Source: an uncultured Oscillibacter sp. (GTDB lineage Bacteria; Bacillota; Clostridia; Oscillospirales; Oscillospiraceae). From it: DNA of 32,749 bases. The DNA lies in the NCBI GenBank assembly GCA_902490355.1, contig CABUDN010000008.1, positions 1 through 32,749 on the forward strand, in the 5' to 3' direction. Made by a program: the position numbers and the translations under genes. The notes under the pieces are model-generated. The model did not search any database and was not told where the DNA came from. It worked only from the letters and a program-made list of their open reading frames with translations. Position 1 is the first letter of the stretch. The number at the start of each line of letters is the position of its first letter. This document shows, one piece after another, positions 21,334 to 29,955 of this stretch.

Positions 21334-23457
21334 ATGAGCAAGCCTCTGTTGTCCATTGGCATGATTATCAAAAATGAGATGCGCTGTCTGGAGCGGTGCC
21401 TGAAATCACTGGAGCCTCTGCGTGCCCAGATTCCCTGCCAGCTGGTGATTGCGGACACCGGCTCCACCGACGGCAGCCGCGCTCTGGCGGAGCGGTACGC
21501 GGATATCCTGGTGGACTACCCCTGGAACCAGGACTTTGCCGCCGCCCGGAACGCGGTGCTGGAGCGATGCACCGGAATCTGGTATCTCACAGTGGACGCC
21601 GACGAATGGCTGGATGCGGATATTTCCCAGCTGGTGACCTTCCTGCACAGTGAGGAAGCCAAGTGCAATGATGAGGCCCGGGTTATTCAGCGCAATTACG
21701 CCGACCGGGATCTGGAAGAGTACACCGACTTCTTTGCCGCCCGGATGGGCCGGATGCGGGACGGGAAGCTGCGCTACTTTGCCCCGATCCATGAGTACCT
21801 GGGGTATACGGACCGGCCCTTTGCCAAGACCATCGCCCTGCCCCGGGTGATTTTGCACCATGACGGTTATCTGGAGATGACGCCAGGGGCCGTAGCCGCC
21901 AAGCAGAAGCGGAACATGGCGCTGCTGCGCCGGGAACTGGACCGGGATCCGACAAACCTGCGGACCCTCAAGCACTGCATTGACTCGGCGGAGACTCCCG
22001 CCGAACGCCGCCGGATGGCGGCGCGCAGCCAGAAGGAGTTGGAACGTCAAACCGGGGAGAATCCCTTCTGCGCGGTGGTGTATCAGACATGTGCCCGGGT
22101 TTACTGGGACGAAGAGGATCAGGAGGCGCTGACAGGCTGTCTGGAGGAATGGCACCGGCGGATACCGGACTCCGCCCTTTACCGGGTGGATGGCGAGTAC
22201 CTGTGGGCGTCACTGCTTTACCGGAAGGACCAGTATGCCCAGGCATTGGTGCATATTGAAGGCTATGAAGCGGGAATTGCCGACGCGGACAGCGGTGCGG
22301 ATCTGCGCCATCCGGACCGGCTGAGCTCCATGTATGCGTACGCCTCGCCGTCGTCCCGGCAGCGGATGCGCACGGTCCGGTTTCACTGCCTTTGCCGTCT
22401 GGAACGCTTTGCGGAGGCGGATGCGCTGTTGCAGGACCCGTCGCTGCTGGAGATGATCCCCCGGCAAAAGGGCGGATTGGTACTCAAAGTGCTGGAATTC
22501 TGGCCGCAGCTCCGGCAGGCCACGGCGTTTTTGCAGGCCGTGTGGGACCGGGCGTCCGCAGATCTGGCTCAGGCTAGGAAGAGCCGGGAATATGAGGTGT
22601 GCCGGAGCTGGGCGGAGGATCTGGCCGCCATGTTCCGGGAGCACTACGAAAAGCACGGTGATCAGGTGCTGGGCTGCTTTGCTGAAATGGGGGACCGGGC
22701 TCCGGGCTGTTCGGCCCGGATTCTGATGACGCAGGATCCGGCGCAGCTGCACGAGCAGTGGAAGCAGGTGCGGGAGTGGAAGTGGATCTTCCCGCAGTCG
22801 TATCTGCATAGCCTGGAACTGGGCGCTGCCCTGCCGGAGGAATTTTACCGGCAGAACCGGGAGGATCTGGCCCTGGTCGCAGCGGGACTGGCTCGTTCCG
22901 GCGATATGAGAATGGTGCGGATTACAGCCCGCTGTCTCACCGCGCAGCCGGCGCCCCAGACACTGGGAGAGCTGGTGTGGCAGCTGGGGATTGTGACCGC
23001 TGCCCTCCGGGTCCGTGGCTGGGATCAGGATGTCCGGCTGGGTGAACAGCTTTGCAGTGCGTATCTGGCACTTTCACAGATGTATCAAACCAATGTGTGG
23101 GCCCCGGAGGTGCTTTGCGCCGAGGAAATCGGGTATCTGCCCGCCATGACCCGGTGCGGCTGGTACTGCGGACAGGCGATGGCATGCCTGGAACAGGGGG
23201 ATGAGCTGGGATATGTCCGCGCCCTGCGGAGCGTCCTGGAGGCGGCACCCGCCATGCGGGAGCTGGTGGACTTCCTGCTGATTCATAAGCCCAAGACCCA
23301 GGCACAGAGACAGCTGGAGGATCTGGCTGCACAGGTGCGCGCCGTGCTGGCTCACTATCCGCCGGACGATCCGGCGGTGGCGGCGCTCAAGAACAGCGAG
23401 GCATACCGGAAGGTGGCCCGCCTGCTGGAGCAGGCGCCGCCGGATGGAGAGCCATAA
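21334..23457 (+). CDS. GT2-family glycosyltransferase with long helical C-terminal region
   Basis: 707-residue protein with an N-terminal GT-A glycosyltransferase family 2 domain (about 1-240): SIGMIIKNEMRCLERCLKSL, ADTGSTDGSR, and the metal-binding DxD motif in TVDADEW (D88, D90). The rest (about 250-707) is helical, with TPR-like pieces, many Trp/Tyr and no membrane segment. ATG 21334 follows AAAGGA at 21318-21323; a frame open from 21139 starts inside the flagellin terminator and is rejected. Position directly after flagellin matches flagellin O-glycosylation enzymes of motile Clostridia, which modify Ser/Thr of the exposed flagellin domain in the cytoplasm before export. Sugar and target are inferred. 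Confidence 0.85.
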   Translation: MSKPLLSIGMIIKNEMRCLERCLKSLEPLRAQIPCQLVIADTGSTDGSRALAERYADILVDYPWNQDFAAARNAVLERCTGIWYLTVDADEWLDADISQLVTFLHSEEAKCNDEARVIQRNYADRDLEEYTDFFAARMGRMRDGKLRYFAPIHEYLGYTDRPFAKTIALPRVILHHDGYLEMTPGAVAAKQKRNMALLRRELDRDPTNLRTLKHCIDSAETPAERRRMAARSQKELERQTGENPFCAVVYQTCARVYWDEEDQEALTGCLEEWHRRIPDSALYRVDGEYLWASLLYRKDQYAQALVHIEGYEAGIADADSGADLRHPDRLSSMYAYASPSSRQRMRTVRFHCLCRLERFAEADALLQDPSLLEMIPRQKGGLVLKVLEFWPQLRQATAFLQAVWDRASADLAQARKSREYEVCRSWAEDLAAMFREHYEKHGDQVLGCFAEMGDRAPGCSARILMTQDPAQLHEQWKQVREWKWIFPQSYLHSLELGAALPEEFYRQNREDLALVAAGLARSGDMRMVRITARCLTAQPAPQTLGELVWQLGIVTAALRVRGWDQDVRLGEQLCSAYLALSQMYQTNVWAPEVLCAEEIGYLPAMTRCGWYCGQAMACLEQGDELGYVRALRSVLEAAPAMRELVDFLLIHKPKTQAQRQLEDLAAQVRAVLAHYPPDDPAVAALKNSEAYRKVARLLEQAPPDGEP

Positions 23458-23491
23458 ATTCCGGGTCGGACTCTGGACAAGAGCCGAATTC

Positions 23492-23535
23492 AAAAAGACA
23501 GCGCCCCGCTTCCGGATAGCCGGAAGCGGGGCGCT
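23492..23535 (-). terminator. Terminator of the cheA-cheW-cheR-cheB operon
   Basis: Perfect 16-pair stem AGCGCCCCGCTTCCGG (23500-23515) and its complement (23520-23535), loop ATAG. On the minus strand it is followed by GTCTTTTT. It starts 6 bases beyond the cheB stop and also sits at the end of the convergent glycosyltransferase gene. Confidence 0.92.
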
Positions 23536-23540
23536 GCGGT

Positions 23541-24599
23541 TTATTTGCCGGTTTTGAGATGCTGAATCAAGACCGGGGCAATGTTTTCACAGGAGGCCTG
23601 AATGGTCACCGCGCCGATCTCATGGGCCACGCCGGGCATGCCGTATACCACGCAGGAGTCCTTGTCCTGCCCGATGGTGTACGCGCCGGCCTTGCGCATC
23701 TCCAGAAGGCCGCTGGCGCCGTCCCGGCCCATGCCGGTCATGATGATGCCCACCATGTGGCACTTGACTGATGCGGCCATGGAGGAGAAGAGCACATCCA
23801 CCGAGGGGCGGTGGCCGCTGACTTTGTCTCCGGGCTGGCAGGAGAGCGTATAGCGGGTGCCCATGCGGACCACCCGGGCCTGCAGGTCCGCCGGGGCGAT
23901 GAGGGCCAGACCCGGATGGATCTCATCGCCGTTGACGGCCTCCCGGACCTCCATGGCGCACAGCTTATCCAGCCGCTGGGCGTACATCTTGGTAAAGCCG
24001 GGAGGCATGTGCTGCACGATGACCATGCCGGGGATGTCGGCGGGAAGCCGCCGCAGGACTTCCAGCGTGGCCTCGGTTCCGCCGGTGGAGGCACCCAGAC
24101 CGATGATGGTCTGGGAGAAGGCACTGCCGCCGGTGCGGCCCAGGGGCAGACAGGCGGAAGCCGGGGCATGCACGGCATTGCCGGTCCGACGGGGCGGAAC
24201 CACCTTGGCGCAGGAGGCTACGGTAATCTTCTGAGCCAGGGAGCGCAGGAAAGACTCCCGGCTCTCAGTGCCGTCGGGCTTGCGGACGAAGTCCACCGCC
24301 CCGGCGGCCAGGGCGTCGAAAACCCGCAGGCTCAGACTGGAGACCAGAATCACCGGCAGGGGATGCTCCGGCAGCAGCTGGGCCAGAAAGTCGATGCCGT
24401 TGGTGCCGGGCATCTCCACGTCCAGCGTCATGACATCGGGGTGCAGACGCAGAATTTTCGCTTTGGCGTCCAGGGCGTTGATGGCGTAGCCTACCACCTC
24501 GATGTAGGGATAGGCGGACAAGCCCTTGATGAGAAACGCCCGGGCCACGGCGGAGTCATCCACCACCAGGACCCGGATCTTGCGCTGATTGGGAAGCAT
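23541..24599 (-). CDS. cheB: Chemotaxis protein-glutamate methylesterase CheB
   Basis: 352-residue two-domain response regulator. The N-terminal receiver has DD at 14-15 and phospho-acceptor D60 in VMTLDVEMPG; Lys in VRKPDG completes the pocket. After a linker with Pro/Arg (about 130-160) comes the methylesterase with catalytic S171 (GLGASTGGTEA), H197 (VQHMPPGFT) and D293 (MTGMGRDGASG). When phosphorylated by CheA it removes methyl groups from receptors or deamidates them, driving adaptation. Last gene of the operon, 39 bases after cheR, followed by a strong terminator. Confidence 0.97.
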   Translation of the reverse strand: MLPNQRKIRVLVVDDSAVARAFLIKGLSAYPYIEVVGYAINALDAKAKILRLHPDVMTLDVEMPGTNGIDFLAQLLPEHPLPVILVSSLSLRVFDALAAGAVDFVRKPDGTESRESFLRSLAQKITVASCAKVVPPRRTGNAVHAPASACLPLGRTGGSAFSQTIIGLGASTGGTEATLEVLRRLPADIPGMVIVQHMPPGFTKMYAQRLDKLCAMEVREAVNGDEIHPGLALIAPADLQARVVRMGTRYTLSCQPGDKVSGHRPSVDVLFSSMAASVKCHMVGIIMTGMGRDGASGLLEMRKAGAYTIGQDKDSCVVYGMPGVAHEIGAVTIQASCENIAPVLIQHLKTGK

Positions 24600-24638
24600 G
24601 AATGAAAAACGCTCCTTCCTGAAACTGGGCAGCCCGAC

Positions 24639-25463
24639 TCATACCCTGCGGTACACGGCCGGAGACACCATGCGGAAAAGAGGTGTCTGCCCCAGGGATT
24701 CGGAGTGGCTGATAAAGAGATAGGCGTTGGGGGCCATGGCGTTGTAAAACCGCTGAATCAGCCCGTCCCGCGTCTTTTGATCGAAGTAAATCATCACGTT
24801 GCGGCAGAAGATCACATCGAATTTCAGGCGGAACCGAATGGGATCCATGAGGTTGAACGTGCGGAAAATCACATTGCTGCGGATGGCCGGAGCCACAGTG
24901 TACTGCGATCCGGGGACATCCTGAATGAAATAGCGCCGCAGCCAGTCAGCGGGCATATCCGCAGGCGGCTGGTAAACGGCCGCCTGCGCTTTGGACATGG
25001 CCTGCTGGGAGATGTCGGTGGCCAGAACCCGGGTGTCCCACTGTTTGGCCTGCGGACCAAAATAGTCCTTGAGGCACATGGAGAGGGTATAGGGCTCTTC
25101 ACCGCTGGAACAGCCCGCGCTCCAGATGGCCAGGACCTTGTCCTTTTGATGGCGCTTTTCCAGCTCCGGCAGAACGGTTTGCTGGAAGAACGTGAAGTGA
25201 TCCTTCTCCCGGAGAAAGTAGGTATAGTTGGTGGTGAGCTTGTTGAGAACCAGCTCCAGATCCTGTGGGTCCTGGGTGGTGAACAGATGCTCCAGAAACG
25301 ACTTGAAATCGTGATATCCCCGGCTCTTGAGAGACTGGGAGAGCCGGCTGGTAATCAGCTGGCGCTTTTTGCTCAGGTCAATGCCGTAGTGCTCCTGAAT
25401 AAACCGGACCAGACGCTGAAAATCCGCGTCGGTGATGGTCAGATCGTGAAACATCAGATCCAT
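24639..25463 (-). CDS. cheR: Chemotaxis protein methyltransferase CheR
   Basis: 274-residue SAM-dependent methyltransferase that methylates glutamates of chemoreceptors. The helical N-terminal domain has TTNYTYFLRE, and the SAM domain shows IWSAGCSSGEEPYTL (from 113), VLATDIS and VIFCRNVMIYFDQ. No C-terminal TPR or beta-subdomain tether is added, in keeping with the pentapeptide-free receptor in this window. GGAGG lies 6 bases before ATG 25463. Third gene of the che operon, 15 bases after cheW. Confidence 0.97.
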   Translation of the reverse strand: MDLMFHDLTITDADFQRLVRFIQEHYGIDLSKKRQLITSRLSQSLKSRGYHDFKSFLEHLFTTQDPQDLELVLNKLTTNYTYFLREKDHFTFFQQTVLPELEKRHQKDKVLAIWSAGCSSGEEPYTLSMCLKDYFGPQAKQWDTRVLATDISQQAMSKAQAAVYQPPADMPADWLRRYFIQDVPGSQYTVAPAIRSNVIFRTFNLMDPIRFRLKFDVIFCRNVMIYFDQKTRDGLIQRFYNAMAPNAYLFISHSESLGQTPLFRMVSPAVYRRV

Positions 25464-25478
25464 GACGTGCCTCCGCGA

Positions 25479-25952
25479 TCAGGCGTGCTCCGCCAGACGG
25501 CCGCAGTCAAAGACCATCATCGTCTGTCCGCCCTCCAGGGCGCACATGCCGCTGACCAGCTTCTGGGCACTGCGGGGCGGGGCGGGCAAAATGGAAGCGG
25601 TGTCCACGTCCACCATCTTTTCCACCTGGTCCACCAGAATGCCCAGCTGCTCCTCGCCCACCTGGAGAATGATGATGCAGGTATTTTCCTGTTCCTCCTG
25701 GCCCAGGAGACGGCGGATATCCAGAATAGGCAGAATCTGGCCCCGCAGGTTGATGACGCCCCGCACATGGTCGGGGACCAGAGGCACCCAGGTGATGACG
25801 TGGTTGGTGATGATCTCCACTACGGCGCCGGCCGAGACGCCGAAAAGCAGCTCGCCGGACAAAAACAGCAGATACTTCTCCGTCTGCGGCTCCTGAGGAG
25901 CATCCTGGAGGATCTGGTCCTCAGTTTGAAATAAAAGGTCCTGTTCCGTCAT
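25479..25952 (-). CDS. cheW: Chemotaxis coupling protein CheW
   Basis: 157-residue CheW, the adaptor joining receptors to CheA in the signalling array. A short acidic N-terminal tail (about 1-25) precedes the domain: KYLLFLSGELLFGVSAGAVV, VPDHVRGVINLRGQILPILD, GILVDQVEKMVDV. Length and motif order fit the family. Second gene of the operon, 12 bases after cheA and 15 before cheR. Confidence 0.96.
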   Translation of the reverse strand: MTEQDLLFQTEDQILQDAPQEPQTEKYLLFLSGELLFGVSAGAVVEIITNHVITWVPLVPDHVRGVINLRGQILPILDIRRLLGQEEQENTCIIILQVGEEQLGILVDQVEKMVDVDTASILPAPPRSAQKLVSGMCALEGGQTMMVFDCGRLAEHA

Positions 25953-25964
25953 GATCTCTCTCCT

Positions 25965-28061
25965 TTACCGGGCGGCGGTGTACAGGTTGGCCACATCCAG
26001 AATGATGCTGATGTTGCCGTCACCGAGAATGGTGCAGCCTGCAATGCCGCTGGCTTTGATATTAAAGCGGCTGAGGTAGGCGGGCAGGGGCTTGACCACC
26101 ACTTTCTGCTCGCCGATCAGCTTGTCCACAAACAGGCAGTAGCAAAGATCGCCCGCATCCAGCCAGATCAGAATGCCGTCCTGGATGTCTGTGCAGCCGC
26201 TGTCCATGTGATACAGATCCCGCATGCGGATCACGGGGTAAAAGCTGCCCATGCACCGGAACAGTTCTCCGCCGGAGGCGTCTTGGATCAGGTCCTCCCG
26301 GGAGATCTTGAAGCACTGGCGGATGTTGTGGATGGGAATGGTGAAGATGGAGCCGCCCACCGAGACCTCCATGCCGTCCATGATGGCCATGGTCAGAGGG
26401 ATCTTGAGGGTGGTGGTCATGCCGGCGCCCGGCTCACTGGTAATGGAGACGGTGCCGCCGACTTCTTCCACGTTCTTTTTGACCACGTCCATGCCCACGC
26501 CGCGGCCGGAGTACTCCGTGACCTCCGTGTTGGTGGAAAAGCCCGGCGCCATCAGGAAGTTGAGAATGTCCTTGTGGGAGTACTCCACATCCGGCTGTGC
26601 CAGACCGTTGCGGATGGCCTTGTTCAGCACGGCGTCGTAGTTGACGCCCTGGCCGTCGTCCTTGATCTCGATGATGACCTCGCTGCCGGTATGGCGGGCG
26701 GAGAGAACGATCTCACCCACCGGATTTTTTCCGGCGGCAATGCGGGCCTCGGCGCTTTCCTCAATGCCGTGATCCATGGAGTTTCGGACAATGTGCATGA
26801 TGGGGTCGCCGATGCTGTCGACGATGGTTTTGTCCACCTCTGTGTCCTCTCCGATGAGAGTGAGGTGGGCCTGCTTGCCCAGTTTTTTGGACATGTCCCG
26901 GACAATGCGGTTCATCTTCTGGAAAGTGGCGGAAACCGGCACCATGCGCAGCGACATGGACACGTCCTGGAGCTCGTCGGTGAGCTTGCGCAGCTGCCGG
27001 GCGGATTTGGTGAAGGCGTCCAGCTTGAGTCCCTTGAGATCCGGGGACGCGGTGACCATGGATTCGGTGATGACAATTTCTCCCACCACGGCCGCCAGCT
27101 GGTCAAGCTTGTGGAGGCTGACACTGATGAGACTTTCCTTGTGGTGGGCGGTGGGTGCCGCATTGGCAGCGGGGGCGGTCTTGGCGGCAGGCGCCGTCTG
27201 GGAAGGCGCGGGTGCCGCCGAGGCAGGCTGCGGCGTGGGAGCGGCCGCTGCGCCGGCGGGAGCCGGAGAGGGAGTCGGCTCCGCGGGCCCGGGCGCAGGG
27301 GCTGCTTCGTCAATGGCCTGATAGGAATGCACCACGCCGCTGCCGGTGACGGCCTGAATCGCGTTGTCCCGGTCTGCCTGATTGCGGAAGCGAAGCAGGA
27401 AGCCCGATTCCACGATCTGATCGGCAGTGGCGGGATCGGATTCCACACCCTGCGGTTCATACGTCATGTCCGCTTCGGAACAGAACTCGTGAATGGTGTT
27501 GAGCAGCATGTAGGCCCGCAGGTTTTCCATGCCGCAGCCTTCATCAAAAAAGACCTTCAGGCCGAAGGGATAAGCTGGATCACCGGCCCCGGCGGCCGGG
27601 GCGGACGGCTGTCCGGCAGCCGGAGCGGCGTCGCCCGCGCCCTGTCCGCCGGTTTGAATTTGATCGATCAGTCTATTAACTTTTTGTAAGAGGAGGTCGA
27701 TATTTTCAGTAAGGGGTTGGCTGTTTTCGATGCGCTCCAATTCTCCGCGGAAAAAATCAATGGCCTGAAACAGCAGGTCGAACAATTCCGGCCGCAGGCT
27801 CTCAGGTACCACATCCATGGTCTTGTCCCGAATAATGGAGAACAGGTCCTCCGCCCGGTGGGCAATGGTCATCAGGGAATTGTATTCCATCATGGCGGAA
27901 GAGCCTTTGATGGTGTGCATGATCCGGAAGATGGTGTTGATGTCATCCTGGGAAAAGCTGTCCTGCTGCTCGGCGGTCAGAACAATGCTGTCCAACTGCT
28001 CAAGCAGGGAATTGGTCTCATATAAAAACGCGTCGAGAATGCTGTCATTGCCGGAACTCAT
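25965..28061 (-). CDS. cheA: Chemotaxis histidine kinase CheA
   Basis: 698-residue CheA. Domain order: P1/Hpt with phospho-acceptor H49 (IMHTIKGSSAMM), a P2-like regulator-docking domain (about 165-250, FGLKVFFDEGCGMENLRAY), a Pro/Ala-rich linker (about 255-310), P3 dimerisation, P4 ATPase (IVRNSMDHGIE, EIKDDGQGVN, SGRGVGMDVVKKNVE), and P5 CheW-like domain (about 560-698). It autophosphorylates on signals from receptors and passes phosphate to CheY and CheB. AAGGAG precedes ATG 28061. First gene of the operon, driven by a sigma-28-like promoter at 28102-28129. CheY is not in the window. Confidence 0.97.
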   Translation of the reverse strand: MSSGNDSILDAFLYETNSLLEQLDSIVLTAEQQDSFSQDDINTIFRIMHTIKGSSAMMEYNSLMTIAHRAEDLFSIIRDKTMDVVPESLRPELFDLLFQAIDFFRGELERIENSQPLTENIDLLLQKVNRLIDQIQTGGQGAGDAAPAAGQPSAPAAGAGDPAYPFGLKVFFDEGCGMENLRAYMLLNTIHEFCSEADMTYEPQGVESDPATADQIVESGFLLRFRNQADRDNAIQAVTGSGVVHSYQAIDEAAPAPGPAEPTPSPAPAGAAAAPTPQPASAAPAPSQTAPAAKTAPAANAAPTAHHKESLISVSLHKLDQLAAVVGEIVITESMVTASPDLKGLKLDAFTKSARQLRKLTDELQDVSMSLRMVPVSATFQKMNRIVRDMSKKLGKQAHLTLIGEDTEVDKTIVDSIGDPIMHIVRNSMDHGIEESAEARIAAGKNPVGEIVLSARHTGSEVIIEIKDDGQGVNYDAVLNKAIRNGLAQPDVEYSHKDILNFLMAPGFSTNTEVTEYSGRGVGMDVVKKNVEEVGGTVSITSEPGAGMTTTLKIPLTMAIMDGMEVSVGGSIFTIPIHNIRQCFKISREDLIQDASGGELFRCMGSFYPVIRMRDLYHMDSGCTDIQDGILIWLDAGDLCYCLFVDKLIGEQKVVVKPLPAYLSRFNIKASGIAGCTILGDGNISIILDVANLYTAAR

Positions 28062-28101
28062 AATCGGATGCTCCTTCCTTGGTGTTCGACTTTCTATTGT
28101 T

Positions 28102-28129
28102 TTATCGGCCGAATTCCCGGAAAAATAAG
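28102..28129 (-). promoter_or_regulatory. Sigma-28-like promoter of the che operon
   Basis: On the minus strand CTTATTTTT (28129-28121), 11 bases, GCCGATAA (28109-28102), a perfect match to the SigD/FliA -10 consensus. Expected start near 28095, 34 bases before the cheA ATG. Confidence 0.8.
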
Positions 28130-28150
28130 CATCTTTGCAAAATATCGGAC

Positions 28151-28170
28151 AGACCGGTTTCGGCCGGTCT
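28151..28170 (+). repeat. Short hairpin upstream of the FliK-like gene
   Basis: AGACCGG-TTTCGG-CCGGTCT, seven pairs with a six-base loop, 28 bases before the ATG at 28198. No T tract. It lies in the leader of the rightward unit or between the divergent promoters. Confidence 0.5.
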
Positions 28171-28197
28171 CCTTCATGCTTTTAAGAGGTGAACAGT

Positions 28198-29628
28198 ATG
28201 GCGGATCTGTTGGGCGCGGCCAACCGTGTCCCGGGATACGAGGTTTCCAATCAGCACACTGCCGGTACGGCCATTCAGGCCGGGGACCGGCAGGTGAAAA
28301 ACGTTCCGGATCCCACCCGGGTGGGGCGGGTGGACGCCCGCAATGACCAGCAGGGAGCGGACAACGCCCTTGCCTCGGACGTGCTGCGGTACGATTCCAA
28401 CCTGCAGGCGTTTTTGCAGAGCCTGCGGGAGGCGCCGGAGCTGCCCGCGGTGCTGCGCAGGACCATGACGCTGCTGCGCAGTACGGTGCAGACGCCGGGG
28501 CTCCAGGCGGGCATTGCCCAGGAACTTGCCGGATTATTGCAGATGCTCCGGCTGGACCCGGAGAGTTTTTCCCGCTTTTTTATGAACCAGGTGCATGGCA
28601 ACAACCGGTTTGCCGGACCGCTGTTCTCCCTGCTGCGTCAGGCCTACGGGACTCTGCCGGGGGAACAGGCCCGTACGGCGGTGCTGGAGTTTGCCCGGCG
28701 GTACAGCGATTTTTCCTCCACGGAGCATATTGGAAAGAGCATGCTGAGCCTGCTGCGCCAGATGGAAGACTGCCTGCCCAAAAGCTGGCGGGGGCAGCTG
28801 GAAGCCCTCACCGCCCGGCTGGAAAACGGACTGGCGGCCCAGGACCGGGGAGAGAACGTAAAGCTCCTGGAGGGAGAGGTGATCCCCTATCTGGGCAGCT
28901 ATGTGGAGCGGACCCATGATCTGGGGACGCTGCGGGGACTGCTGAGTTTGCTGATCTTGCAGGTGGCCCGCTATGAAAACGGGTCTGAGGAGCAGATGCT
29001 CCAGGCGTTCCGGCAGATGGAAGGATACGGCGGCGTGCTGGGGGGACTCAATCAACTCGATGATGCGGCGATTTTGAAGCTGCTGCGGGAAAACGAGTTT
29101 TCCAAGGCCGGCGGCAGCTCCTTCGCCGATGCGCTGACCCAAACGGCGGCCCGTGCCCTGCAGGGAACGTATGGTCCCGATGTCCGGGACGCCTTCAGCG
29201 AGGTGATCCGGGCCATGCTGGTGAACCAGAGCGTTTATCTGCCGGTCAACCACCTGTTTTTCCCGCTGGAGTGGGACGGAAAAGCGGCCTATTCCGAGCT
29301 GTGGGTGGACCCCAACGCCAAGGAGCGCAAGGGAGACGGCACGGCCCAGGACAAGGTGCAGTTTTTGTTTAAGCTGGATGTGGAATCCTTGGGCATGCTG
29401 GAGGTGACTTTGGCGGCCCGGGAAGAGCAGGTAGAGCTGCAGGTGTGCGGACCGGACGCGGTCTGCAGCCACAGCGCGCTGATCGAGGCGGATCTGCGGG
29501 AGATCCTCCGGCGTCATGGGTTTTCCGGACGGGAAGTCCGGGTGTCCAAACTGGAAAAACCCCTGGCGTTGACGGAGGTCTTTCCCAATTTGTTTGAAGG
29601 GAAGCGGGGAGTCGATGTCAAAATCTGA
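28198..29628 (+). CDS. FliK-like flagellar protein
   Basis: 476-residue soluble protein with an extended N terminus and a long helical middle (about 60-340). The C-terminal part resembles the FliK hook-length control domain: FLFKLDVESLGMLEVTLAAR, VELQVCGPDAVCSHSALIEA and LREILRRHGFSGREVRVSKL, ending VDVKI. FliK-type C domains act on FlhB to switch export from hook to filament proteins. The N-terminal ruler part differs from classical FliK, so this may be a FliK paralogue. ATG 28198 follows AAGAGGTG; a GTG at 28189 is weaker. The end overlaps the next gene by 14 bases. Confidence 0.7.
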   Translation: MADLLGAANRVPGYEVSNQHTAGTAIQAGDRQVKNVPDPTRVGRVDARNDQQGADNALASDVLRYDSNLQAFLQSLREAPELPAVLRRTMTLLRSTVQTPGLQAGIAQELAGLLQMLRLDPESFSRFFMNQVHGNNRFAGPLFSLLRQAYGTLPGEQARTAVLEFARRYSDFSSTEHIGKSMLSLLRQMEDCLPKSWRGQLEALTARLENGLAAQDRGENVKLLEGEVIPYLGSYVERTHDLGTLRGLLSLLILQVARYENGSEEQMLQAFRQMEGYGGVLGGLNQLDDAAILKLLRENEFSKAGGSSFADALTQTAARALQGTYGPDVRDAFSEVIRAMLVNQSVYLPVNHLFFPLEWDGKAAYSELWVDPNAKERKGDGTAQDKVQFLFKLDVESLGMLEVTLAAREEQVELQVCGPDAVCSHSALIEADLREILRRHGFSGREVRVSKLEKPLALTEVFPNLFEGKRGVDVKI

Positions 29629-29950
29629 AGGAACCGGCCGGGAGCCGGCCAAGCGGGCGGCGGCCCTGCGCTACCGCCCCGGAGACGGCGCACCGGTGAT
29701 TGTGGCCTCCGGAATGGGCCATCTGGCGGAGAAAATTGTGGAGGTGGCCACGGACAACGGCGTGCCGGTTTATGAGGACACGTCCCTGGCCACGGTGCTC
29801 TCCCAGATGCAGCTGGGCCGGGAGATCCCGGAGGAGCTGTATCAGGCTGTGGTGGAGATCTATCTATACTTTTTGGAATTTGACCCCAATGATCCGGAGA
29901 AATTCCGCCGCAAGCAGCAGGCGGAACAAGGGGAAAAGAAAGAGAGGTGA
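29615..29950 (+). CDS. Free-standing FlhB C-terminal-like export switch protein (FlhX type)
   Basis: 111-residue protein matching only the cytoplasmic C-terminal domain of FlhB/YscU: AAALRYRPGDGAPVIVASGM, LAEKIVEVATDNGVPVYED, LGREIPEELYQAVVEIYLY. The membrane domain and the NPTH autocleavage motif are absent; the reading begins after the position where cleavage would occur. Such proteins (FlhX, or ylqH-like) partly replace the FlhB C-domain in some bacteria. Starts inside the end of the FliK-like gene, so the two are coupled, as expected if they act on the same export switch. The tail is charged and not conserved. Confidence 0.85.
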   Translation: MSKSEGTGREPAKRAAALRYRPGDGAPVIVASGMGHLAEKIVEVATDNGVPVYEDTSLATVLSQMQLGREIPEELYQAVVEIYLYFLEFDPNDPEKFRRKQQAEQGEKKER

Positions 29951-29955
29951 AGGGT

